From Flavobacterium piscis (GTDB lineage: Bacteria; Bacteroidota; Bacteroidia; Flavobacteriales; Flavobacteriaceae): 64,000 nucleotides of DNA. Every line of letters starts with the position of its first letter. Position 1 is the first letter of the stretch. Shown piece by piece: positions 17,795 to 24,203 of the stretch. Below the pieces are notes generated by a model. The model was not told where the DNA came from and ran no database searches. It saw only the letters and a program-made list of their open reading frames with translations. The stretch covers positions 496,001 to 560,000 of the forward strand of contig NZ_LVEN01000027.1 of assembly GCF_001686925.1 (NCBI RefSeq), written 5' to 3'. Both the position numbers and the translations under genes were made by a program.

Positions 17795-18138
17795 TATAAA
17801 GTGTTTTGAGATTTTAACCGCAATGCACGCAAAGTTACACCCAAAGCTTTGCGAACTTTTTATTTAGTAAAACCACAGTAATAAAATCTTTGCGCGCTTT
17901 GCGGTTAAAATTATCTGCATTAACCACAAAGTACACTAAGAATTTCGTAAAGTTAAACACAGAGTTCTCAAAGCTTTGTCTTTAACTTTGTGAACTTTGT
18001 GTATCCCTTTGCGGACTTTGTGGTTAAAAATTTTGCGGTTAAAAACCTTTACTGGAAAAAGAAGAAATTACCATGAAATCAGGTATTGTTTTAAGTATCG
18101 CCCGTTACTAAATTTGTTGTGAATCAAAACTTATTATA
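17795..18138. other. Intergenic region with two successive long inverted repeats
   Basis: No gene is seen. The first inverted repeat pairs 17811-17834 with 17888-17911 (24-bp arms, about 22 matching, AACCGCAA...CAAAG wording). The second pairs 17920-17932 with 18015-18027 (13-bp perfect arms, TTAACCACAAAGT) and encloses AACACAGAGTTC...AACTTTGTG words. Wording is shared with the 3654-3828 and 31850 regions. Confidence 0.7.
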
Positions 18139-18744
18139 ATGAAAAACAACAACAATAGTAATCGTTCTTTAGCAGTAAAATCATCATCTTTCAAAAATAA
18201 AGCGGTAAAATTAGTGCAGCAGCTTTTTTATGCATCGGCATTTATCCTTTTATTTTCAGCATGTTCGAGTGATGATGGAGGATCTGATGAAAATAAATCA
18301 GACTATTACTTTAGAGCAAGCGTTGGGGGAAGAAAAATAGATTTTCGTACGGCAAAATTTCAGGGCGGAGGTAATGATGATCGTTTTGAAATGATTGTAG
18401 TGGGAGGATTTGACGGACCGCATCCGACTAAAGCTGGAGAAGTAATGCCGCCATCATTAGATTTTGAAATATGGAGAGTAGGCGGCAACATTACAGCAGG
18501 TACTTATTCAACACCTGCCGAACTGGAAATGATGGGCCGATATGCGATTCAGACTAAAGACGGAACCATACTTTATAACACCGCTATAGGCGACGATCTT
18601 TTTACAGTAAAAATTGAATCCATAAGTAAAAAAGGCATCAAAGGAACATTTGAAGGAACAGTGCGAAATGTGTCATCAGGTGAAACCATTAGTATTACCG
18701 AAGGTACTTTTAATCTTCCGTATGATCAGATTGTGAACCCTTAA
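18139..18744 (+). CDS. Hypothetical lipoprotein
   Basis: A 201-residue protein with an unusually long basic N-region followed by a hydrophobic stretch and a lipobox (ILLFSAC, lipid-bearing Cys about residue 42). The residues after it, SSDDGGSDE, fit the acidic surface-export signal described for Flavobacteriia lipoproteins. The mature domain (about 60-200) is beta-rich, with VGGRKIDFRTAKF, IVVGGFDGPHP, WRVGGNITAGTYSTP and a C-terminal SITEGTFNLPYDQI. I recognise no named family. A shorter start is possible at a later codon but none is compelling. It ends with its stop overlapping the stop of the convergent IlvN-like gene. Confidence 0.65.
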   Translation: MKNNNNSNRSLAVKSSSFKNKAVKLVQQLFYASAFILLFSACSSDDGGSDENKSDYYFRASVGGRKIDFRTAKFQGGGNDDRFEMIVVGGFDGPHPTKAGEVMPPSLDFEIWRVGGNITAGTYSTPAELEMMGRYAIQTKDGTILYNTAIGDDLFTVKIESISKKGIKGTFEGTVRNVSSGETISITEGTFNLPYDQIVNP

Positions 18745-19247
18745 TCAGTTAATTGGAAAGATTCACTGTTCATAGTAAGGGCAATTCTGGCACTTTTTAT
18801 ACATTCGATCAATTCAAATTGCTTTAATGCGACAATTAGATTATTAATTTCTTCTTCTTGTCCTGTAACTTCAAATATGGTGTAATCTTTTTCGATTGTT
18901 ACATATCGGGCGTTGTATTTTCGAAACAACAAATCTGTATTTTCGGGATGGATTACACTAGAGGTTTTTACCTTAAATAATGCCATTTGCTTCCAGACGA
19001 TTGCTTCGTTTGTGTTGTAATAACACTGAAAAACCTCAATAACTTTTTCGATTTGAAGCGCTACATTCCTTACGATTTCGAAAGTCTCGTTTAGAACAAG
19101 TGTAAAACGGTACATTTTATCCATTTCAGAGGTGGAAATATTAAGGCTTTCCAGAGTTATTTTTCGTCGGGAAAGGATTACGGTGATTTTATGCAGTACT
19201 GCCATTTGATCTTCTGTGTAAACGGTTAAGGTGTATTCTTTTTTCAT
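18741..19247 (-). CDS. ilvN: Acetolactate synthase small (regulatory) subunit-like ACT protein, stand-alone
   Basis: A 168-residue cytoplasmic protein with the two-part layout of acetolactate synthase regulatory subunits: an N-terminal ACT domain (YTLTVYTEDQMAVLHKITVIL, KITLESLNISTSE, MYRFTLVLN; about 4-78) and a C-terminal ALS-SSU domain (MALFKVKTS, YVTIEKDYTIFEVTGQEEEINNLIVALKQF; about 88-160). In the family it binds branched-chain amino acids and controls the catalytic subunit IlvB. Here it has no ilvB, ilvC or ilvD neighbour. Its leader holds two tandem Ile-rich leader peptides with terminators (19312-19569), which independently supports a role in branched-chain amino acid metabolism. It may be a second, divergent regulatory subunit. 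Confidence 0.8.
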   Translation of the reverse strand: MKKEYTLTVYTEDQMAVLHKITVILSRRKITLESLNISTSEMDKMYRFTLVLNETFEIVRNVALQIEKVIEVFQCYYNTNEAIVWKQMALFKVKTSSVIHPENTDLLFRKYNARYVTIEKDYTIFEVTGQEEEINNLIVALKQFELIECIKSARIALTMNSESFQLTD

Positions 19248-19311
19248 TTGAAATCTAGTTATTATTGGAGTTTATTTGTTTGATATTTTAATGCCTGAGT
19301 TTGCCGGAAAT

Positions 19312-19349
19312 AAAAAAGCCTTTCTCATTTTGACTGAGAAAGGCTTTTT
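19312..19349 (-). terminator. Attenuator terminator 2 of the ilvN leader
   Basis: The 11-bp stem AGCCTTTCTCA / TGAGAAAGGCT (19335-19345 with 19317-19327 as read leftward) is followed by a T-run on the minus strand. It lies between leader peptide 2 and the ilvN-like start, as in a translational attenuator. No gene ends directly before it other than the leader. Confidence 0.8.
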
Positions 19350-19376
19350 ATTAGTACACAATAGAATCCTGTCCCG

Positions 19377-19433
19377 TCAGAAAAGACGAATAATAATAAT
19401 TGTGCTAATATTATTTTGTGCTGAATTTTTCAT
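19377..19433 (-). CDS. Isoleucine-rich leader peptide 2 (MKNSAQNNISTIIIIRLF)
   Basis: An 18-codon frame, too short for ordinary gene calling, that contains four successive ATT (Ile) codons near its end. The Ile codons overlap the ATTGTG arm (19399-19404), which can pair with CACAAT at 19357-19362 just before the terminator. Stalled translation at Ile codons would therefore change folding. This is the standard logic of amino-acid attenuators. The start has an A-rich upstream stretch (AAATAAAC). Expression has not been shown. Confidence 0.7.
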   Translation of the reverse strand: MKNSAQNNISTIIIIRLF

Positions 19434-19446
19434 GTTTATTTTAAAA

Positions 19447-19475
19447 TAAAAAAACCTCCCAAAGAGGGAGGTTTT
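19447..19475 (-). terminator. Attenuator terminator 1 of the ilvN leader
   Basis: On the minus strand AAAACCTCCC pairs with GGGAGGTTTT and is followed by TTTTATTTT. It follows leader peptide 1 by about 40 bases and precedes leader peptide 2. The word AGGGA at about 19505 could pair with TCCCT in the stem as an anti-terminator. Confidence 0.8.
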
Positions 19476-19515
19476 AAATGTATCTGTGTACTTATTTATA
19501 TAACATCCCTGATCA

Positions 19516-19569
19516 TTATCGAATGATAATAATGCTGCTAATAATAGAGATGTTAATTAAGTTTGTCAT
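19516..19569 (-). CDS. Isoleucine-rich leader peptide 1 (MTNLINISIISSIIIIR)
   Basis: A 17-codon frame with eight Ile codons, four of them consecutive just before the final Arg and stop, as in leader peptide 2. The Ile codons lie in a hairpin (ATTATC-ATTC-GATAAT) that a stalled ribosome would open. The ATG is 20 bases after a TAcaTTTG box. It has the same ending pattern (IIIIR) as leader 2, pointing to duplication or convergent selection. Confidence 0.7.
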   Translation of the reverse strand: MTNLINISIISSIIIIR

Positions 19570-19588
19570 TTTCCTTATTGATGAGCGA

Positions 19589-19596
19589 CAAATGTA
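19589..19596 (-). promoter_or_regulatory. Possible -7 box TAcaTTTG for the ilvN leader transcript
   Basis: It is an exact match to TAnnTTTG, 20 bp before leader peptide 1. No TTG is seen at the -33 distance, so the promoter call is tentative; the TonB receptor gene ends only 58 bp upstream. Confidence 0.4.
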
Positions 19597-19653
19597 TTGA
19601 TTTTTATTAAACAGTTTACTTTGAAAGAAAAAAAGTTTAGTTCGAGACAAAAA

Positions 19654-21828
19654 TTAGAATGCCTGTGCAAAACTAATGGTCAGGCGCGTACCGTTTTCTT
19701 TAACATAATTCATATTATTAGACTGCCATTGCGAAATAACAGAATAATAATCTTTGTTGAATAAGTTTTCGACTCCCAAACGAATGGTACTTTTTTCCCT
19801 GAAAGTATAGCTCGAAGAAAGATTAAAAGCCGTGAAAGATTTTATAGGCCCTGTTCCGTACGTATAGGCACCATTTACAGGTTCAAACTTATCCCTGCCT
19901 GATGTATTGATCATTTGCAGAAAAAGCGACCAGTTTTCTAAAGGTCTGAAAATGGTATACGCTGTTAGTTTTGGCGGATTGATTCGGTCCCCTCCCAAAT
20001 ATACTTTTCTGTCTGCAAGTTCACGTTTTCCTTCTGTAAAGGAATAATTTGCTCCAATATCAATTTTAGAATGAAGGCGGTATTTAGCTGCTACTTCAAA
20101 ACCATAAATCTTTTCAGGTGAACGAGAAATTTGCGGATTTCCATCAACATAAACATAAGAAGCACCTAATTTGGATGTGCTATAATAAACAGCGCCTTCA
20201 TAAGAAAATTTATCCAAAGCTCCTGAGAATCCAAATTCGTAATTATTGGCCGTAACTGCTTTTATCGAAGTATTGTTTACGGTGTTTTCTTTGGCAGCGC
20301 GTAGTACCAAACCTAAATCGGCAACGCTAAAACTTTGGGAGAAACTTACAAAAGGTTTAAACAAAGCCCATTTTGTATAACGAAGTCCGGCATTGAACAT
20401 GAAGGCATTAAAATCAAGAACTCCGCCATTTACAGCAATTCCGCCGCCAACATAAGTTCCGTTTACATAATTACGAATACCAATAGTGGTATAATCCGGC
20501 ACATCGATATTTACATTTTCAAGTCTTAAACCTGTTTTTAAAACCAAATTGGGACCAAACATGTTTTTAAGCTGAAAATACGGGGCTAGATTCGTCATAT
20601 TCATTTCAGGAATGACCAATCTGCCATCTGTAAGGTGCGTATCGGTTATATCCGAAAGTATATCCAATCCGTACGTTATATTACCTGATATAAGAGGACT
20701 GAATTCGTATGGCGTGTTTAAATTCAAACGAAAACCCAGCTTCTTGCTTTGTGTAGCCGGTTGTCCGTTATTTTCAAAAAAATCACTGTAGTTAATCAAA
20801 GTGAGATAGTCCTGAAAGTAAAGTGTGGCATTAATATCTGTATTCCCAATTATATTTTCTCCGTTATAACTTAAACTTGCGTTATGGTTATAAGGCGTTC
20901 CTTCAGGATCTCCGGGGCGTTGTCCTTTAACTCCCGTAGTTGGCGAATCAAAATTACCGTAAACTCCGGCTTTTGCAATATAATCAGTATGCTGTGTACT
21001 ATTAAAATAATTGTACATCAACTCTATGCGGTTATTGGTATTGATATCGTAACCAATTTTTGCAAAAGCATTCCAGTTTTTTAGATCATTCATTCCGTAT
21101 TCCGGAGAAAGTACGCGCCCTTTGGCATCGCGATATAATCCCGTTTCTTCATAACGTCCGCTTACCACATAATCGATCTTGTTTACTTTTCCGGAAAATA
21201 GCTGAGAGACAAAGAAACCGGCTGTCCCTTTAGATTTTACAAGAGAGAAATTAGTTCCTGCCTCAGTAGATCCGCTTATGGTTTTGTCGACATTTGCCTT
21301 TTTTGTAATATAATTAATCAAACCGCCATCTGCACCATTACCATAAATTGCAGTTGCTCCCTTAATTACTTCTACACGGTCTAAAACAGTAGGATCCAGA
21401 GAGCGCATATCTTTGGCTCCGTCTCTAAGCGGTGTAGATTGCGGAATTCCGTCAATCATGACCAATACACGTCGGCCTCGTAAAGTCTGACCTAAATTTT
21501 GAGTTCTGTTAGTCGAAAAACCAAGACCGGGTACAGATGCGCCCAGGATATCGCTAAGATTAGAACTTATATTGAGTTGTTGCTGTATTTGTTTTTTAGA
21601 TAAAATAGTAACCGATGAAGGCACTTCGTTTAAGATTTCCGGTTGTCTGGAAGCAGAAACTACAATTTCTTTCAATTCGTTATCAGTTCCCGAATTATCC
21701 GGTACAATACTGTCCTGAATTTTGATATTTTTATCTTTTGCAGTATTTGTATTCGTTTTGGAAATTTCCTGTGCAGAAAGAGAATTTAGTATGAAGAATA
21801 TGAAAAGTAGGGGAGATATTTTTATCAT
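19654..21828 (-). CDS. TonB-dependent outer-membrane receptor (siderophore/metal-chelate type)
   Basis: A 724-residue receptor with a signal peptide (about 1-19, ending SAQE), a plug domain (about 50-170: EIVVSASRQPEILNEVPSSVTILSKKQIQQQL, RGRRVLVMIDGIPQ, DRVEVIKGATAIYGNGADGGLINYIT) and a beta-barrel to the terminal Phe (LTISFAQAF). It lacks the SusC-type carboxypeptidase-regulatory N-terminal domain and has no SusD partner, so it belongs to the classical FhuA/IutA-like group rather than to glycan uptake. The Tyr/Asn-rich C-terminal barrel segment YTFREKSTIRLGVENLFNKDYYS is typical. Siderophore or metal-chelate uptake is inferred. No clear Fur box is seen. Confidence 0.85.
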   Translation of the reverse strand: MIKISPLLFIFFILNSLSAQEISKTNTNTAKDKNIKIQDSIVPDNSGTDNELKEIVVSASRQPEILNEVPSSVTILSKKQIQQQLNISSNLSDILGASVPGLGFSTNRTQNLGQTLRGRRVLVMIDGIPQSTPLRDGAKDMRSLDPTVLDRVEVIKGATAIYGNGADGGLINYITKKANVDKTISGSTEAGTNFSLVKSKGTAGFFVSQLFSGKVNKIDYVVSGRYEETGLYRDAKGRVLSPEYGMNDLKNWNAFAKIGYDINTNNRIELMYNYFNSTQHTDYIAKAGVYGNFDSPTTGVKGQRPGDPEGTPYNHNASLSYNGENIIGNTDINATLYFQDYLTLINYSDFFENNGQPATQSKKLGFRLNLNTPYEFSPLISGNITYGLDILSDITDTHLTDGRLVIPEMNMTNLAPYFQLKNMFGPNLVLKTGLRLENVNIDVPDYTTIGIRNYVNGTYVGGGIAVNGGVLDFNAFMFNAGLRYTKWALFKPFVSFSQSFSVADLGLVLRAAKENTVNNTSIKAVTANNYEFGFSGALDKFSYEGAVYYSTSKLGASYVYVDGNPQISRSPEKIYGFEVAAKYRLHSKIDIGANYSFTEGKRELADRKVYLGGDRINPPKLTAYTIFRPLENWSLFLQMINTSGRDKFEPVNGAYTYGTGPIKSFTAFNLSSSYTFREKSTIRLGVENLFNKDYYSVISQWQSNNMNYVKENGTRLTISFAQAF

Positions 21829-22171
21829 TTCTTATTTAGATTAATTTTAAATAATAGCAAATATAGAAAATGTAAAAGGAAACAAACTCAAAGAATTATC
21901 ATTTTTTATGGTCGAAAAGTTCAATTAAATCTGATGTTGTTGATAGTTAACAAGATACAGACATGGAGTTTGCTTTTTATAAACATCCATATTAAATAGA
22001 AACAGGAAAAAGCAATTATTACCTTGTTAATAAATGGACTTGTAGTACTCGTGATAATTTTTGATAAAAGTGAAGAATCAAAAAACAACTATGAGGTGAT
22101 TTTTATAGATTTGTAAAATCTATATATTCGCCAAAAAATCATTGGGGAAACAATTATAAAATCTAAAGACA
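21829..22171. other. Divergent intergenic region with promoters
   Basis: No gene is seen. The left part holds the TonB receptor promoter (21858-21886). The right part holds TAgaTTTG at 22107-22114, a candidate -7 box for the gene at 22172, without a TTG at the expected distance. Confidence 0.5.
21858..21886 (-). promoter_or_regulatory. Promoter of the TonB receptor gene
   Basis: On the minus strand TTTG (21886-21883), a 17-bp spacer and TAtaTTTG (21865-21858) match the Bacteroidota promoter. It ends 30 bp before the start codon. Confidence 0.6.
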
Positions 22172-22807
22172 ATGAAATTAGTTACTTCAACATTTTTATT
22201 TTTCATATTTATTTGTTCTACTTCGTATGGGCAATTGAGCTCAGATCAAATATTTGAAAGCTTTAAACAAGGAGAACGCACCAACTGTTCGTCAATTGCT
22301 TTTATTAAGGCTTCTTTGAATGTTTATGGATTAGACAATCTTTTTGTAACTGAAAAATTAAACGATAATTTACAAAAGATAACGCTAAAAAATGATGCAT
22401 CATTTGAGCTGAATAATCAGGAAATCAATAAAGCTAAAATATCTGCAGGTTTTATATACATCAAAGACAATTGCGAGAGCGAAAAAATAACAGACTATGC
22501 CGTATTAACTTATGCCGTAATGGCAAAATACAAGCAGATTATTGACAAGGAAGCTACATTTGACAAAGCATTGGAAGATTTAGAAGATGGGGCAGTATAC
22601 ACGCCAACCATCTATAAATACTTAGGATTTAAACTAGGAAAACAAATACAAAAATTAAAGAGACAATCCGGTAGTGAATTTTGCGGTGTAGTAGCGTGGT
22701 CAAAAGCGCATGCAGTTTTTGTTTGCGAGGAATTTATGGACTATTATGGTAACAAAAAAAGTATCTGGATTAAATATCCGGGACGTTTTAGAATAATAAA
22801 GACGTAA
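22172..22807 (+). CDS. Hypothetical secreted protein, possible papain-fold cysteine peptidase
   Basis: A 211-residue protein with a signal peptide (MKLVTSTFLFFIFICSTSYGQ). The mature part begins with GERTNCSSIAFIKASLNVYG, where NC followed by an alanine-containing helix resembles the start of the catalytic helix in papain-fold or calpain-like enzymes. Near the end AWSKAHAVFVCEEFMDYYG has a His in a position that could complete a Cys-His pair. No family is recognised and catalytic function is only a hypothesis. A TAgaTTTG box at 22107-22114 may be its promoter. The gene after it has its own promoter, so it is probably monocistronic. Confidence 0.6.
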   Translation: MKLVTSTFLFFIFICSTSYGQLSSDQIFESFKQGERTNCSSIAFIKASLNVYGLDNLFVTEKLNDNLQKITLKNDASFELNNQEINKAKISAGFIYIKDNCESEKITDYAVLTYAVMAKYKQIIDKEATFDKALEDLEDGAVYTPTIYKYLGFKLGKQIQKLKRQSGSEFCGVVAWSKAHAVFVCEEFMDYYGNKKSIWIKYPGRFRIIKT

Positions 22808-22925
22808 AAATTAACTGCAATAGTGGTAAAATTTCAGCATCTCACAAAAAATAATTAAATAGTTAGAATAGAGATCGATATAGTAAGAAATTACGACCAT
22901 TAAATAAAAAAAGGAATTAATAAAG

Positions 22926-22955
22926 TTGTATTTTAAGTTAATTTATATATTTTTG
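22926..22955 (+). promoter_or_regulatory. Promoter for the gene at 22986
   Basis: TTG (22926-22928), a 19-bp spacer and TAttTTTG (22948-22955) form an exact Bacteroidota promoter, 30 bp before the ATG at 22986. It also shows that the possible TTG start at 22926 is inside the promoter and not a start codon. Confidence 0.7.
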
Positions 22956-22985
22956 TTTTTATCAACAACCAATTACATTTATACA

Positions 22986-23441
22986 ATGAAGAGAAAAATT
23001 ACTTTATTATTATGCGTACTTTTCTTCTTGACAACCGGTGCAATTTCTGCACAGGCAAAAAACGCCCCAAGAAGTATTATTAGCACAACAGCCTTAATCC
23101 GTAAATACCATGATCAGAAAGAACTAAGCGGTATGCAAAAAGGAGAACTTCTGGAACTATACATCGAACGTATTAAAGTTTTAGTAAAAACTCTGCCTTA
23201 CATCGCTTTGGTTACTAAACCAGGTGTTACTATGGCCGACTTAGGAATTCCGGATGATGGAGTTCACAAGAAAATATTAGAGAACCAGGCACTTGGTACT
23301 ACAACTTTCTTGGATACTACAGTAGAGTTTCAAAGAAAAATGATGCCATACTCAGACAAAGGAAATCTTGTTGCGGCAATTTTATTTTACGAAAACACAT
23401 TAAAATCTTTACACGAGTTCAATGAATTGAACGAAATGTAA
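22986..23441 (+). CDS. Small secreted protein of unknown function
   Basis: A 151-residue protein starting at the ATG at 22986; the longer frame from a TTG at 22926 overlaps the promoter. The signal peptide is MKRKITLLLCVLFFLTTGAISAQA. The mature part is mostly helical (ALIRKYHDQKELSGMQKGELLELYIERIKVLVKTLPYIALVTKPG... EFQRKMMPYSDKGNLVAAILFYENTLKSLHEFNELNEM) with no Cys pairs or known catalytic motif. Related short secreted proteins occur in Flavobacterium but I know no function. It has a clear promoter and a strong terminator, so it is a stand-alone transcription unit. Confidence 0.7.
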   Translation: MKRKITLLLCVLFFLTTGAISAQAKNAPRSIISTTALIRKYHDQKELSGMQKGELLELYIERIKVLVKTLPYIALVTKPGVTMADLGIPDDGVHKKILENQALGTTTFLDTTVEFQRKMMPYSDKGNLVAAILFYENTLKSLHEFNELNEM

Positions 23442-23459
23442 TTTATAATTTTAAAGCAA

Positions 23460-23493
23460 AAAAAGTCTATACTGAGAAGTATAGACTTTTTTT
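23460..23493 (+). terminator. Intrinsic terminator
   Basis: AAAGTCTATACT / AGTATAGACTTT stem with a 5-base loop, followed by a T-run, 20 bp after the stop of the gene at 22986. Confidence 0.85.
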
Positions 23494-23882
23494 TTGCCTT
23501 AAAGTGAGTTTCTTTATTCGCTACATTTATGTATAACCTTAAGTTTTGCTTTTTTTAATGCTGGCACTTTCTCGTTTTTAATATAAGATCATTTTCTTCT
23601 TCATTTAATACACTTTTCTAATAGTTTTTTTTGGATTAGTAACCGCTAGCAATAATTGGCAAAACAATCCAATTATCGTCATTAATTCTCTCGTAATGCT
23701 TTTTCTTGCAATTATATTAGATTTTAAAAACACTTAAAATTTCTATTTTATTTTTATTTGTTTTAGAAAAATTCCTACACGCTGTAAAAATTCCTAAACC
23801 GTTTAACTGTTTTGTTTTTAGTGTTTTAAAAATTCAACTTGATTTAATTAACATTTTTTTTTCAAAAAATTCGGTTAAAATT

Positions 23883-23911
23883 TTGGAACTAATAATTTTA
23901 ATTTACCTTTG
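23883..23911 (+). promoter_or_regulatory. Promoter of the SusC/SusD pair
   Basis: TTG (23883-23885), an 18-bp spacer and TAccTTTG (23904-23911) match the Bacteroidota promoter. Transcription would start about 23918, giving a leader of roughly 285 bases before the SusC ATG. Confidence 0.7.
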
Positions 23912-24052
23912 TTCTATCAATTTAGTAGAACTTATAGTAAAATAAGGCTTTAACAGTAATTTACGTAATTATTTTTAGAATATCAGAGCTTAATTTTTTG
24001 CATTAAAATCTTATAAGTCTAGCACAAATAATAGTAATCAAAAAAAATAAAA

Positions 24053-24076
24053 ATGAAAAGACGAATGCATAGCTGA
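24053..24076 (+). CDS. Possible leader peptide MKRRMHS in the SusC leader
   Basis: A seven-codon frame (ATG AAA AGA CGA ATG CAT AGC TGA) with a very A-rich upstream region, followed after 12 bases by a hairpin. Its place inside a long leader suggests a sensing upstream ORF. No homologue can be checked here and short frames occur by chance, so confidence is low. Confidence 0.4.
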   Translation: MKRRMHS

Positions 24077-24088
24077 AAAAAAAAGGAC

Positions 24089-24114
24089 CATTTCTGTTGC
24101 AGCAGAAATGGTGA
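24089..24114 (+). promoter_or_regulatory. Leader hairpin upstream of SusC
   Basis: GACCATTTCTG-type stem: ACCATTTCTG pairs exactly with CAGAAATGGT across a six-base loop. It is not followed by a T-run, so it is not a terminator by itself. GGTGA near 24111 could instead pair with TCACC at about 24175, giving a possible alternative fold. Confidence 0.5.
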
Positions 24115-24203
24115 AGCTTAAAGAAATTGTACATCTCTATAAGGAAGCAGGAGTAAAGTAAATCTTCCAGTGCTCACCTTATTTATTAAACTAAAACAAA
24201 GTA

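Larger units (their letters stand above)
23442..24203. other. 762-bp region: terminator, promoter and long leader of the SusC/SusD pair
   Basis: No ordinary gene is seen. After the terminator at 23460 the region is very AT-rich. It holds a consensus promoter at 23883-23911 and a leader of about 285 bases running to the SusC start. That leader carries a seven-codon frame (24053-24076) and a 10-bp hairpin (24089-24114). Confidence 0.65.

Noticed and set aside
21829-22171. Fur-box candidate near the TonB receptor promoter
   Set aside because: AATTATCATTTTT resembles half a site but the inverted partner is missing.
22926-22985. TTG start for the secreted protein ending at 23441
   Set aside because: This TTG is the -33 element of an exact consensus promoter; the ATG at 22986 begins the signal peptide.
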